A DNA stretch of 64,000 bases. Source: Anaerolineae bacterium (GTDB lineage: Bacteria > Chloroflexota > Anaerolineae > Promineifilales > Promineifilaceae). The stretch lies in NCBI GenBank assembly GCA_020848035.1, contig JADLAX010000077.1:62001-126000 (forward strand). The letters run 5' to 3'. Below the pieces are notes generated by a model that was not told where the DNA came from, did no database searches, and saw nothing but the letters and a program-made list of their open reading frames with translations. This document shows, piece by piece, positions 33,152 to 41,803 of this stretch (within the stretch, counting starts at the first letter, position 1; each line of letters opens with the position of its first letter). The position numbers and the translations under genes are program-made.

Positions 33152-33991
33152 TTAGTAGGTGGGCATTTTGGCCATGGGGTAGGAGCCAAGCACCTGCAAA
33201 AAAGAGGACTGCTTCAGGATGCCCAACATGGCTTCTTGCACCGCCTCGTCGTCCTCATGACCCTCAAAATCGACAAAGAAGCGGTAGTGCCACGGCCGAT
33301 TTCGCCGCGGGCGCGATTCGATTTTGGTGAGGTTGATGCCCCGGCTGGCCAGTTCGCCCAGTACCAGGTAGAGCGCGCCGGGCACGTGACGCGTGGTGAA
33401 GATAATCGAGGTTTTGCACGATTCCTGGCGCGGCGGATCCAGTTTACCCAAGACAAAAAAACGGGTGAAGTTGAAATCCATGTCTTCAAAGTTGTGGATG
33501 AGGACTTCCAGGTTGTAGGTCTCGGCGGCCAGGGCGCTGGCGATGGCGGCCAGGCCTGGTTTGGGATTGTTGGCCAGGTCGCGGGCGGCTCCGGCGGTGT
33601 CGTAGTGGTCGACGGGGATGAGGCCCTGGCGTTTGATGTTGTTTTCGCACTGGGCCAGCGCCTGGTGGTGGGACATGACGTGGGTGACGTCGTTGAGTTG
33701 GGTGCCTGCGGGGGCCATCAGGCAGTGCTCGACGCGCACGATGACCTCAGCCTGGACGCGCAGGTCGTGATCAACCAGCATGTCGTAAGCGGGGATGACC
33801 ATGCCGGCCAGGGAATTTTCGACGGGCAGCATGGCCTGGGTGGCACGGCCGTTGTGCACGGCATCAAACATCTCGCTGAAGGTGCGGCAGGGCAGGGTCG
33901 ATGTTTGTGGTCCAAAATGTTCATGAACTGCCTGCTCGGAGTAAGCGCCGGGTTCACCCTGGAAGGCGATGATGGGTTGTAAATCGGTCAT
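33152..33991 (-). CDS. pheA: Prephenate dehydratase with ACT domain
   Basis: A 279-residue monofunctional enzyme converting prephenate to phenylpyruvate for phenylalanine synthesis. Features: IIAFQGEPGAYSEQA at the N-terminus, the catalytic Thr-Arg-Phe motif in DFNFTRFFVL (about residue 180), and a C-terminal ACT domain with GALYLVLGELASRGINLTKIESRP, where ESRP binds Phe for feedback inhibition. The ATG at 33991 is chosen because the 51-codon upstream extension is translated from the repeat hairpin at 34011-34043. No chorismate mutase domain is fused. Confidence 0.95.
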   Translation of the reverse strand: MTDLQPIIAFQGEPGAYSEQAVHEHFGPQTSTLPCRTFSEMFDAVHNGRATQAMLPVENSLAGMVIPAYDMLVDHDLRVQAEVIVRVEHCLMAPAGTQLNDVTHVMSHHQALAQCENNIKRQGLIPVDHYDTAGAARDLANNPKPGLAAIASALAAETYNLEVLIHNFEDMDFNFTRFFVLGKLDPPRQESCKTSIIFTTRHVPGALYLVLGELASRGINLTKIESRPRRNRPWHYRFFVDFEGHEDDEAVQEAMLGILKQSSFLQVLGSYPMAKMPTY

Positions 33992-34010
33992 AGATGTGTC
34001 TCTTGACCCC

Positions 34011-34043
34011 CACCCTGGCCCTCCCAGGGGGAGGGCCAGGGTG
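34011..34043. repeat. Perfect 15-bp hairpin CACCCTGGCCCTCCC / GGGAGGGCCAGGGTG
   Basis: Arms at 34011-34025 and 34029-34043 with a 3-base loop. It lies between the ABC transporter ATPase gene and pheA (both minus). There is no U-tract; it could still stop RNA polymerase or protect mRNA ends. Confidence 0.7.
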
Positions 34044-34058
34044 AGGGTAAATTTCAAA

Positions 34059-35573
34059 CTATTCGTCGGAGCCAGCCATGAGCAGGCCGACTCGTTCGCG
34101 GGTGGCTTCGGCGATGGGCAGGATTTTGACGATACGGCCGTCAAACATCACCGCCACGCGATCGGCCAGCCCCAGCACTTCGTCCAACTCGGCGGAGACG
34201 ACCAGCACCGCCACGCCCCGGTCGCGCTGGGCCACAATCTGGTTGTGGATGAACTCAATCGAGCCGACGTCGATGCCGCGCGTGGGCTGGGCGGCGATGA
34301 GCAGCCTGGTGGGGCGGGAAAATTCGCGGGCCACAATCACTTTTTGCTTGTTACCGCCGGAGAGGGTGCGAGCGGCCGTATGCACGCTCGGGGTGCGCAC
34401 GTCAAACTCTTTTACCAGCTCCGTGCCGCGGGCGTCGATGGCGTCTTGATGCATGATGGGGCCGCTGGCAAACGGATTTTGGTAGTAGTTGTTCAACACC
34501 ATGTTGTCGGCGATGGTGTACTGCATCACCAGGCCGTGTTTTTCGCGATCTTCCGGGATGTGGGCCACGCCCAATTCGGTGATCTGACGCGGCGAGTAGT
34601 GGGTGCTGTCTTGCCCGGCGATGGCGACGCTGCCCTGCGCGATGGGACGCAGCCCGGTGAGCGCTTCGACCAGTTCGCGCTGGCCGTTGCCCTGCACCCC
34701 GGCAATGCCCACAATTTCACCGGCCCGCACTTCGAGATCGACGCCTTTGACGGCCGTATGCTTCCGATCATCCAGCACATGCAAATCGCGCACGCTGAGG
34801 ACCACGTCCTGGGGCTGGGGCTCGTCTTTTTCCACCTGCAAAATGACCTTACGCCCCACCATCAGCTCGGCCAGGGTGGCCTGGGTGGCGGTTTTGGGAT
34901 CGGCCGTGCCTACCATGCGCCCGCCGCGCAGCACGGCGATGCTGTCGGCCACGGCCAGCACTTCCTTGAGCTTGTGGGTGATAAAGATGATCGACACACC
35001 GCGCTCAGTCAGCTCGCGCATGATGCGGAACAGTTCGGTGGCTTCTTGGGGGGTGAGAACGGCCGTTGGCTCATCCAAAATCAAAATATCGGCATGACGG
35101 TACAGCGCTTTCACAATTTCTACACGCTGCTGGGTGCCGACGGGCAAATCTTCCACCATGGCAGAGGGGTCCACCTGGAGGCCATACTGCTGAGACAGCT
35201 CGTAGACTCGTTGTTCGGCGGCGCGCATATCGAGACGGCCGTTCCGCACCACTTCCGCCCCCAGCATCACATTTTCGGCCACGGTCATCACCGGCACCAG
35301 CTGGAAATGCTGGTGCACCATGCCCACGCCGCGATCAATCGCGTCGCGCGGGTTTTTCAGCTCGACCCGCTCGCCCTTGATCCAGATTTCGCCTTCGTCG
35401 GGATGGTACAGGCCGTACAGCATGTTCATCAGCGTGCTTTTGCCCGCGCCGTTTTCGCCCAGCAGGGCCAGAATCTTGCCCTGGTGCAGCGTTAAATCCA
35501 CGCTGTCGTTGGCCAACACGCCAGGGAAGCGTTTGGTAATCCCTTTTGCCTGCAAGACCACTTGATTTGCCAT
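34059..35573 (-). CDS. BMP-type nucleoside ABC importer, ATP-binding protein (double ATPase)
   Basis: A 504-residue protein with two ABC domains in tandem, as in NupO/YufO and sugar importers. The first has Walker A GENGAGKST, Walker B ILILDEPTAVLTP and MVHQHFQLVPVMTV (Q-loop region typical of the nucleoside group). The second has a degenerate Walker A (GVQGNGQRE) and signature LSGGNKQKVIVAREF. It is the last gene of the operon bmpA-permease-permease-ATPase and energises uptake of nucleosides or related ligands. Confidence 0.92.
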   Translation of the reverse strand: MANQVVLQAKGITKRFPGVLANDSVDLTLHQGKILALLGENGAGKSTLMNMLYGLYHPDEGEIWIKGERVELKNPRDAIDRGVGMVHQHFQLVPVMTVAENVMLGAEVVRNGRLDMRAAEQRVYELSQQYGLQVDPSAMVEDLPVGTQQRVEIVKALYRHADILILDEPTAVLTPQEATELFRIMRELTERGVSIIFITHKLKEVLAVADSIAVLRGGRMVGTADPKTATQATLAELMVGRKVILQVEKDEPQPQDVVLSVRDLHVLDDRKHTAVKGVDLEVRAGEIVGIAGVQGNGQRELVEALTGLRPIAQGSVAIAGQDSTHYSPRQITELGVAHIPEDREKHGLVMQYTIADNMVLNNYYQNPFASGPIMHQDAIDARGTELVKEFDVRTPSVHTAARTLSGGNKQKVIVAREFSRPTRLLIAAQPTRGIDVGSIEFIHNQIVAQRDRGVAVLVVSAELDEVLGLADRVAVMFDGRIVKILPIAEATRERVGLLMAGSDE

Positions 35574-35594
35574 GTTGCTTACTCGCTGTTGTAA

Positions 35595-35655
35595 CCGCAG
35601 AGGCGCAGAGAACGCAGAGTCTTATTTCTTGGCGTGCTCTGAGTCTTTGCGGTTC
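35595..35655. repeat. CTCTGCG word repeat inside the ABC importer operon
   Basis: AACCGCAGAGGCGCAGAGAACGCAGAG followed by CTCTGAGTCTTTGCGGTTC forms an inverted word array in the 86-base gap between ATPase and permease genes. The same words occur at 63643-63702. Confidence 0.65.
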
Positions 35656-35659
35656 ATTT

Positions 35660-36676
35660 TTATTCGGTTTCGTAAACCTGTCCCAGCGCTTTGGGATCGC
35701 GGCTGCGGCCAACAAAACCCGCCAGGACCAGGATGGTGAGCACGTAGGGCAGCATGCCGATGAACTGGTGCGGAATATCGATCTTACCGCCGAACTGGAG
35801 CTGGGTTTGCAGTGCCGAGGCAAAGCCAAACAGCAGCGCCGCGCCCCAGGCACCCAGCGGGGTCCGTTTGCCAAAGAGCATCACGGCCAGAGCGACAAAA
35901 CCACGGCCGTTGGTCATTGCCCGTTCAAAAGAGCCAACCGCTTCCAGGGTGAGGTACGCACCAGCCAGACCAGCAATTGCCCCGGCGATGGCCACATTGA
36001 CATAACGCATCATTTTGACGTTGATGCCTACCGTGTCAGCGGCACTGGGATGCTCGCCAATAACGCGGGTGCGCAACCCCCAGCGGGTGTGAAACAGAAC
36101 AAAGTGAACCAGCGCCACCAGCAGAAGTGTGGCGAAGGTGATGGGCGGATTAACAAACAACACCGGGCCAATCAGCGGAATATCGGCTAGCGGGCCCAGG
36201 CTGATGGGTTGCAGCTTGCCCTGCGTGGTTAGACCAGCCTGGTAGAAGAAGCTGGTCAGGCCCAAAGCCAAAATATTGATGACGGTACCGCCAATAATCT
36301 GGTCCATCTTCAGGCTGATGGACATGGTGCCTAAAAATGCACCCAACACGGCTCCCGCCGCTACCCCAGCCAGCACTGCCACAAACAGATTACCGGTGTA
36401 CACATTGGCCAGGAAGCCGATAAAAGCGCCCATGAGCATCTGCCCCTCAATGCCGATGTTGATGATGCCAGAGCGTTCACCGATGAGTCCGCAAAGCGCT
36501 CCCAGCACCAGCGGGGTAGATTGGCGCAAACTGGCCGCAAGTACGGCCGTTGTCACATCCGGGTCGGTGATATAGCCGTACAAAATAGCTAGGGCCGCAG
36601 CCACAGCCAGTACACTGCCCGTCGAACGCCAGGAGAGCCACGAGCTATTCTCTTTGGTTTGTGTCATTGTTGTCAT
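35660..36676 (-). CDS. BMP-type nucleoside ABC importer, permease 2
   Basis: A 338-residue permease with about eight to ten helices of the BPD_transp_2 family (YufQ/NupQ type). Diagnostic segments are GERSGIINIGIEGQMLMGAFIG, the coupling motif region, and GLRTRVIGEHPSAADTVGINV near the last helices. It lies 23 bases downstream of the other permease gene. A second Met three codons inside is an alternative start. Confidence 0.9.
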   Translation of the reverse strand: MTTMTQTKENSSWLSWRSTGSVLAVAAALAILYGYITDPDVTTAVLAASLRQSTPLVLGALCGLIGERSGIINIGIEGQMLMGAFIGFLANVYTGNLFVAVLAGVAAGAVLGAFLGTMSISLKMDQIIGGTVINILALGLTSFFYQAGLTTQGKLQPISLGPLADIPLIGPVLFVNPPITFATLLLVALVHFVLFHTRWGLRTRVIGEHPSAADTVGINVKMMRYVNVAIAGAIAGLAGAYLTLEAVGSFERAMTNGRGFVALAVMLFGKRTPLGAWGAALLFGFASALQTQLQFGGKIDIPHQFIGMLPYVLTILVLAGFVGRSRDPKALGQVYETE

Positions 36677-36699
36677 ACCTTTTCCTCAAGCTCAATGGG

Positions 36700-37812
36700 T
36701 TAGCTGCTGCTGCCCCAGCCACTGCTGATAGTGACGCCACCGCCTTCGTCGGCGCGAGCGCGAATAATCCAGCGCACAATCATTTCTGCCGAAACAAAGA
36801 ACAAAATCAGCGCCTGAATCACGTCGATAATCTGCGACTGCACGTCGGCGTCGAACTGCATCTGGCTGGAACCAGCCTGCATGGCCCCCACCAGCAGGGC
36901 CGCCGGAATGACGCCCAGCGGGTTGGTGCGGGCCAGCAGGGCGATGGTAATGCCATCAAACCCAAGACCCGTGTTGAAGCCTGGTTGAAAACGGCCGACT
37001 ACGCCCAACGTCTCAATCGCACCGCCCATGCCCGCCAAAAAACCGCTGATGGCCATTGTCAAAATAATGATGCGCGCCACTTTGATGCCCGCATAATGAG
37101 CCGCATGGGAGTTCAGCCCCACGGTGCGAATTTCATAACCCAACGTGGTGCGAAACAGCAAATACCAGGTGAGGAAAGCCATCAGCGCCGCAATAAAAAA
37201 TCCGGTGGGCAAATCGCCGACCCGGGGAATAGCGGCCGCTTCGGCGATAGCCGGGGTGCGAGCCACGATACCCTCGGCTTTCCACGGGCCATCGGCCAGG
37301 TAGTCGGTAATGTTGATGGCCACAAAGTTGAGCATGATGGTGGTAATGACTTCATGCGCGCCCGTGTAGGTACGCAGCGCCCCGGCAATGGCGGCAAACA
37401 GCGCCCCGGCCAGACTGCCAATGAGCAGCGCCAGCGGCATATGGACGATAAACGGCAGGTCGGTGAAGGCAAAGCCAATCGCACCGGCAAGGATAGCTCC
37501 CAGCAGCAGCTGCCCCTGGCCACCAATGTTGAACAAACCAGCCTTAAAGGCAAAAGCCACGGCCAGCCCACCTAAAATGAGCGGCGTGGCTTTTTCAAGC
37601 GTGCGGCCAAAAGCGGCAGCGCTGCCAAACGAGCCGCGGTACAGAGCAGTGTAGGCTTCCCAGGGATTGGCATCTGACAACCACAAAATGATGGAGCCGA
37701 TAATACCGGCGAGGATGATGGCCGTGATTGGCACACTAACATCACGCCATAACTGCCGCAGCCAGGCAATCGGGCTACTGGCTGGTGTCTCGTTGCTGGA
37801 CTCTTTTGTCAT
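36700..37812 (-). CDS. BMP-type nucleoside ABC importer, permease 1
   Basis: A 370-residue BPD_transp_2 permease (YufP/NupP type) with the conserved GLAVAFAFKAGLFNIGGQGQ segment and YEIRTVGLNSHAAHYAGIKV. The start at 37812 is chosen since AAGGTGG lies directly upstream; the frame remains open for 39 codons more but across the terminator-like region. Confidence 0.9.
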   Translation of the reverse strand: MTKESSNETPASSPIAWLRQLWRDVSVPITAIILAGIIGSIILWLSDANPWEAYTALYRGSFGSAAAFGRTLEKATPLILGGLAVAFAFKAGLFNIGGQGQLLLGAILAGAIGFAFTDLPFIVHMPLALLIGSLAGALFAAIAGALRTYTGAHEVITTIMLNFVAINITDYLADGPWKAEGIVARTPAIAEAAAIPRVGDLPTGFFIAALMAFLTWYLLFRTTLGYEIRTVGLNSHAAHYAGIKVARIIILTMAISGFLAGMGGAIETLGVVGRFQPGFNTGLGFDGITIALLARTNPLGVIPAALLVGAMQAGSSQMQFDADVQSQIIDVIQALILFFVSAEMIVRWIIRARADEGGGVTISSGWGSSS

Positions 37813-37898
37813 AGAACCACCTTTTTTCAGTGGAAAGAGAGGTTTCTTCGGCAAAAAAACCGAGCAGATCGATGCGTCTGCCCGCCTGTCAATAACAA

Positions 37899-37932
37899 AA
37901 TGTGCGGCGCACCCGCAGGTACGCCGCACATT
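37899..37932 (-). terminator. Stem-loop between bmpA and permease genes
   Basis: AATGTGCGGCG (37899-37909) and CGCCGCACATT (37922-37932) pair over 11 bp. Read on the minus strand it is followed by TTGTTATTG, giving a partial terminator. Such stem-loops after substrate-binding protein genes usually let the binding protein be made in excess over the membrane components. Confidence 0.65.
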
Positions 37933-37966
37933 GTTAAGCAGTTATGCCATATTTACAACCAGAGTC

Positions 37967-39091
37967 TTAGTACCCGGTTTCAATAGAACCATCTTGCAGA
38001 CCCGCGTTGATTTCCTCTAAACGGGTTTTGATTTCATCAGAAACGTTGCTGTCGAAATCATGGAACGGGGCCAAACCAACATTGCCCAAGAAGTTGCCAG
38101 CCGGGAAGCTGCCGGATTGGGAAGCCGCAATCAGGTCAAACACGCCGGGGGTGATGAGCTTCATCGCGCTGGAAACCAGGCAGGAGTGCGCTTCGGGAAC
38201 GGTTTCCCACTGGTCGGTGTCGACGCCGATGCAGAAGAGACCTTCGTTCGCAGCAACTTCGATCAGCGCGCCGTTACCGGTCTTGCCACCAGCGCCAAAG
38301 ATCACGTCGGCACCCTGGCCAACGGCCTGAGCGGCCGTGCTGGCACCCCATTCGGGGTCAGTAAAGGCCACATCCAGACCACCGGGGTGGAAAGTGGAGA
38401 TGGTGGTAATATCAGGATTCACGTACAGAGCGCCATTTTCGTAACCGACCTTGAAGGCGACGACAGGGGGAACCAGGTCGGTGCCCAAAACAGCCGCAAT
38501 CGTGTTGGTTTCGGTCAGCATACCAGCCAGCGCACCAGCCAGGAAGCCCGCTTTGTCTTCGTTGAAGATGAGGCCAGCGACGTTGGCTACCGCTTCACCC
38601 TGGAACTGATCTACCCCGATGAAGTCTACGTCCGGGTAGGTAGCAGCCGCTTCAAGGGTAGCTTCACCCAGCGCAAACCCAACGGTTACGATGACGTCAT
38701 AACCGGCGTCGGCGAACAGGGCAATGTTGGCACCGTAATCTTTGGCGTCGACGGTTTCGATGTAGTCAACCTGGGCACCCAGTTCAGCTTCGGCGCGCAG
38801 AACACCTTCCCAGGCAGACTGGTTGAAGGATTTGTCATCGATTTCACCCACGTCGGTCACCACACCCACGCAGAAAACATCTTCGCTGGTGCAGTCGCCT
38901 TCGGCGGCTTCTTCTTCCATCGGTTCTTCTTCAACAACTTCTTCTTCAACAGCCTCTTCTTCGGTGGTTGTGTCTTCGGCCACGGGCTCGGTTTCTTCAG
39001 CAGCGGGTTCTTCACCACCGCCGCCACAAGCCACCAGGGCCATGGCCAAAATAAGCAGTAAGCTTAACAACCAAAACTTTGATTTTCGCAT
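37967..39091 (-). CDS. BMP-family nucleoside-binding lipoprotein (BmpA/PnrA type)
   Basis: A 374-residue substrate-binding protein. A lipoprotein signal ends at the lipobox LVAC (Cys22), followed by a Gly run and a roughly 40-residue Glu-rich linker, then the BMP domain with GVVTDVGEIDDKSFNQSAWEGV, GVDQFQGEAVANVAG and VIFGAGGKTGNG, close to known purine nucleoside binders (PnrA, Med). It is first in the importer operon, with a strong GGAAGGAG ribosome binding site. Ligand identity (purine nucleosides likely) is inference from the family. Confidence 0.93.
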   Translation of the reverse strand: MRKSKFWLLSLLLILAMALVACGGGGEEPAAEETEPVAEDTTTEEEAVEEEVVEEEPMEEEAAEGDCTSEDVFCVGVVTDVGEIDDKSFNQSAWEGVLRAEAELGAQVDYIETVDAKDYGANIALFADAGYDVIVTVGFALGEATLEAAATYPDVDFIGVDQFQGEAVANVAGLIFNEDKAGFLAGALAGMLTETNTIAAVLGTDLVPPVVAFKVGYENGALYVNPDITTISTFHPGGLDVAFTDPEWGASTAAQAVGQGADVIFGAGGKTGNGALIEVAANEGLFCIGVDTDQWETVPEAHSCLVSSAMKLITPGVFDLIAASQSGSFPAGNFLGNVGLAPFHDFDSNVSDEIKTRLEEINAGLQDGSIETGY

Positions 39092-39170
39092 TTTGTTCTC
39101 CTTCCTTAACTAAGAAACTATAGATAGACAGGCACAGTTATGCCGTCTTCGTCCAGTAAAAGGTGTGAAG

Positions 39171-39199
39171 ATTATAGTGGTAAGCGGGTAAAGCAGCAA
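39171..39199 (-). promoter_or_regulatory. Promoter of the nucleoside importer operon
   Basis: On the minus strand TTGCTG (39199-39194) and a perfect TATAAT (39176-39171) are 17 bases apart, placing the start about 75 bases before the bmpA ATG. Confidence 0.7.
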
Positions 39200-39202
39200 T
39201 AG

Positions 39203-40336
39203 TCAGCCACGGCCGTTCCGCCTGCTTTTACCTGACTTTGGCCCTTTTTTGCGGGGGCGGGCGGCTTGCTTAGGGGGTGGGGTGGTGGACGGCCGTTTCT
39301 TCTCTGGCCTGCTTTTAGGCGGCGTGGCAATGACGCCGATGAAGCTGTGAATTTGCTGGAGCAGGCTGCGCAGCTTGCGGTTACTTTGCAAGAGCGGGTG
39401 CTTCTGGAGCATTTCCCGGTACAGGTTAAACCAGAGCTGGAAGTCAGCGCGACGGCCGTAGCGCTCCATCGATCCCTCGCGGCGGAACTGCCACGGCTTG
39501 AAGCCGGTGTAATGCAGGCCGTTCAGCACGTCCAGGTTGGGGTAGCCGTTCAGGCTGTGGAAGCGCAAATCGACGTTGGTCCATTGGCCCGAGTAGCGCA
39601 GCGTCAGGTACTGCATCTCTGGCCAGTCGAAGGCGTCGCTGACCAGCGGCTGCATTTCTGGCGACTGAATGTCGGTCATGATGGCGTTGAACTCGGCCAG
39701 CGACGGTTCCAGCAGCAGCAGCGAGCTGATGACGCCCATGTTGGTCGGGTCGCTGGCGACGCGGTCGGTGATTTCGCGGGGGATGGGTTGGCCGTGCGGG
39801 CAGTCGGCGTAGATCTGGTGCCAGTGCCAGGTGCCGTCCTGCGCCACGCTGTCTGGGATGATGAAGTTGCCGTCCTCGCCCCATGCCATGACGTGGGTTT
39901 TGCGCTCGTTGATGGTGCCCGCCGGGGTAGGGAGAGTGAACAGATGGTCGTAGTGGCGCAGCGGCAGCAGATCGGCGTCGAGCAGGGCAATTTTGTCGTA
40001 GCTGTGGCCTAAGTCACCATCGCGGCCCAGGCGCAGGGCGTGCAGGCGGGTGAAGACATAGGGAAGATACGGCCGTTTGCCCACCCGCACATGGGGCACA
40101 AAAATCTTCTCCACATCAATCACAAAATCATACAGATGAGCCAACGCCTGCCGCGCCGGACGGCTGATCTCCTCGGTGACCATGCAAATCAAATCCGCTT
40201 GCGTTTTTTGGCGGCGCAGGCCGTGGGCCAGCAGCAGCACCCCCGGCAGGTAACTGTCGTTGAGCATGAGGAAGGTGACAAAGGCGTAGCGGGAACGGCC
40301 GTTGGGCTGGCGCATGGTGGTGGGGGCGGGGAACAT
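39203..40336 (-). CDS. Glycosyltransferase family 8-like protein with basic tail
   Basis: A 377-residue glycosyltransferase of GT-A fold resembling glycogenin/galactinol synthase (GT8). Evidence: YAFVTFLMLNDSYLPGVLLLAHGL at the N-terminus, the metal-binding DxD in ALLDADLLPL, WGEDGNFIIPDS, a NMGVISSLLLLEPS segment, and HYTGFKPWQ, the HxxGxxKPW motif that binds the nucleotide-sugar phosphates. The last 45 residues are Lys/Arg/Pro rich (KKRPSTTPPPKQAARPRKKGPK) and probably disordered. M8 is an alternative start. The acceptor is unknown. Confidence 0.85.
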   Translation of the reverse strand: MFPAPTTMRQPNGRSRYAFVTFLMLNDSYLPGVLLLAHGLRRQKTQADLICMVTEEISRPARQALAHLYDFVIDVEKIFVPHVRVGKRPYLPYVFTRLHALRLGRDGDLGHSYDKIALLDADLLPLRHYDHLFTLPTPAGTINERKTHVMAWGEDGNFIIPDSVAQDGTWHWHQIYADCPHGQPIPREITDRVASDPTNMGVISSLLLLEPSLAEFNAIMTDIQSPEMQPLVSDAFDWPEMQYLTLRYSGQWTNVDLRFHSLNGYPNLDVLNGLHYTGFKPWQFRREGSMERYGRRADFQLWFNLYREMLQKHPLLQSNRKLRSLLQQIHSFIGVIATPPKSRPEKKRPSTTPPPKQAARPRKKGPKSGKSRRNGRG

Positions 40337-40360
40337 AATCAGGAGATTGGAGACTGGGGA

Positions 40361-40633
40361 TTAACGGAAGAGTTCGGCGTGGTTGCCAGTTCTGGCTAAC
40401 TGTAATTCTTCAGCCTCAATGCGATAAATGAGCAGCCAGTTTGGTTGAATGTGGCACTCGCGAAAACCTTTCCAGTTTCCAACTAACAGATGATCCCGGT
40501 AGGATTCGCTGAGGGGAGTCTGGGTAACGAGCTGGTTGATAACCACTTTCAATTTTGCCAGATCAGCACCTTGCCGTTTGAGTCGCTTTACGTCGCGTCG
40601 AAATTGGGTTGATTGCCGAATGATTAGGGACAT
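40361..40633 (-). CDS. yafQ: YafQ-type RelE-superfamily mRNA interferase toxin
   Basis: A 90-residue toxin of the YafQ family (ribosome-dependent mRNA cleavage). Typical residues: FRRDVKRLKRQG at the start, DHLLVGNWKGFRECHIQPNWLLIYRI in the core (the catalytic region with His, Asp and Arg), and LQLARTGNHAELF at the end, where the terminal His and Phe are conserved. It follows the antitoxin gene by nine bases, same strand. Confidence 0.92.
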   Translation of the reverse strand: MSLIIRQSTQFRRDVKRLKRQGADLAKLKVVINQLVTQTPLSESYRDHLLVGNWKGFRECHIQPNWLLIYRIEAEELQLARTGNHAELFR

Positions 40634-40642
40634 GGCGCAGCA

Positions 40643-40897
40643 CTACCAATCTGCAAATAAATCTTCGGCCGTTTGGAACTGTTCGCCACCGCCGTCTTCA
40701 AGCTCTAGCATGGCCGCGGCGGTTTCGGCATTGGGCATCTTGGCCGAAGGCTGAAAGGGCAGCCCCCCACTGTTGATGGCCTGCATCAGGAAGACGCGAA
40801 TCGCTTCAGCGGTGGTCATGCCGATGGCGTTGAAGACGGCTTCGGCCTCCTCTTTTAATTCCGGGCTAACCCGCGCCTGAATGGTTACGTTAGACAT
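40643..40897 (-). CDS. dinJ: DinJ/RelB-type antitoxin
   Basis: An 84-residue antitoxin with an N-terminal ribbon-helix-helix DNA-binding domain (VTIQARVSPELKEEAEAVFNAIGMTTAEAIRVFLMQA), typical of DinJ, and a C-terminal toxin-neutralising tail rich in acidic residues. It would autoregulate the operon; TTTGCA repeats lie within the promoter. Confidence 0.92.
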   Translation of the reverse strand: MSNVTIQARVSPELKEEAEAVFNAIGMTTAEAIRVFLMQAINSGGLPFQPSAKMPNAETAAAMLELEDGGGEQFQTAEDLFADW

Positions 40898-40929
40898 GAT
40901 TTATTCTCCAAGAGTAAAAGATTGCCTGC

Positions 40930-40959
40930 ATTATAATTGCAAATAACTGCAAATTACAA
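40930..40959 (-). promoter_or_regulatory. Promoter/operator of dinJ-yafQ
   Basis: On the minus strand TTGTAA (40959-40954) and TATAAT (40935-40930) are 18 bases apart. The spacer contains two TTTGCA words in TTTGCAGTTATTTGCAA, a likely ribbon-helix-helix operator. Confidence 0.6.
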
Positions 40960-41043
40960 TAATTCGATGAGGTTTGGCGAACAATCTGGCCGCAAAATAG
41001 CTTATAAAATCCTGAACAAAGCGCGTTTACCTTGTGACGGTTG

Positions 41044-41072
41044 TTGACAGAATGGGGGGGGGGGGATATAAA
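41044..41072 (+). promoter_or_regulatory. Promoter with a G12 tract in the spacer
   Basis: A perfect TTGACA (41044-41049) and TATAAA (41067-41072) are exactly 17 bases apart, and 12 of those 17 spacer bases are an unbroken G run (41054-41065). Slippage of the run would change the spacing and thus the promoter strength. This is the layout of the phase-variable porA promoter of Neisseria. It drives the regulator gene at 41145. Confidence 0.7.
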
Positions 41073-41144
41073 ATTTCCATTGTTCTGGATTCTTTATATC
41101 ATGCCAACATAACAGCTTTCGGTTTGGATTAGGAGAGAGCCTCT

Positions 41145-41763
41145 ATGCGTGAGACGATTCGTGTGCTGTTAGTTGATGACAACAAATTGACATGTACGGC
41201 CGTTCGCCACGTCCTGTCAGGCACAGAAGACATCCTGTTATTGGATGAAGTCAGTTACCCTCCAACAACTTTGCACCCAGTATGAACAAGATGTTTTACT
41301 ACTTTCCCTTGAGATGGTAAGGAAGTTCTCTTTAGCCACCAAAACTATTTGCCCGGAAGCTAAAATTTTGTTGCTGGTAACAAACTGCACCGGCTCTTGC
41401 CGTTCTGAATTGACTGGAGACAATGTTTTGGGCTGTTTGGTGCGGGAGCAAATCCCCGATGAATTGATCCCAGCTATTCGCGGTGTAATGATGGGTTTAG
41501 TATGTTTTAGCGAACCCCTGGCTAAGAAGTTGGTTCAACAACAGGATGAACAGGGTTTCGTAGACACAGGTGAGAAGCTGACAGAACGTGAAAAAGATGT
41601 GCTGCAACTGTTAGCTGCCGGAAATTCAAACAGGCAAATTGCCTTACAATTAAAAATCTCTGTGCCTACTGTTGAATTCCATACGAGCCGCATTTTTCAG
41701 AAAATAGGGGTGAGCTCACGGACGGAAGCGGCTGTTTGGGCAAAGACACATCACCTCGTCTGA
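41145..41763 (+). pseudogene. NarL/LuxR-type response regulator with a +1 frameshift
   Basis: The ATG at 41145 has AGGAGAG upstream and begins a receiver domain (IRVLLVDDNKLT), but that frame stops at 41285. From about 41247 the family sequence continues one base out of frame (QQLCTQYEQDVLLL...) and runs to a LuxR HTH (LTEREKDVLQLLAAGNSNRQIALQLKISVPTVEFH) ending at 41763. The joined product would be about 206 residues, the normal NarL size. The expected phospho-acceptor Asp is Ser (VLLLSLEM instead of VxLLDLxM), and the receiver is otherwise divergent. It is either a decaying regulator, a sequencing error, or a gene expressed by frameshifting. The downstream frame alone (from 41245) could make a 172-residue DNA-binding protein. 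Confidence 0.7.
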
Positions 41764-41803
41764 TTACTCTCATCTATACATAAAAATCACTTTCAAACAC
41801 TAC

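Noticed and set aside
33992-34144. 51-codon extension of prephenate dehydratase
   Set aside because: It is translated from a perfect hairpin repeat and from the end of the upstream gene.
33969-35495. 508-codon plus-strand frame opposite the ABC ATPase gene
   Set aside because: It is the antisense shadow of a gene with all ABC motifs; the composition (His, Gly, Asp rich) is that of an artefact.
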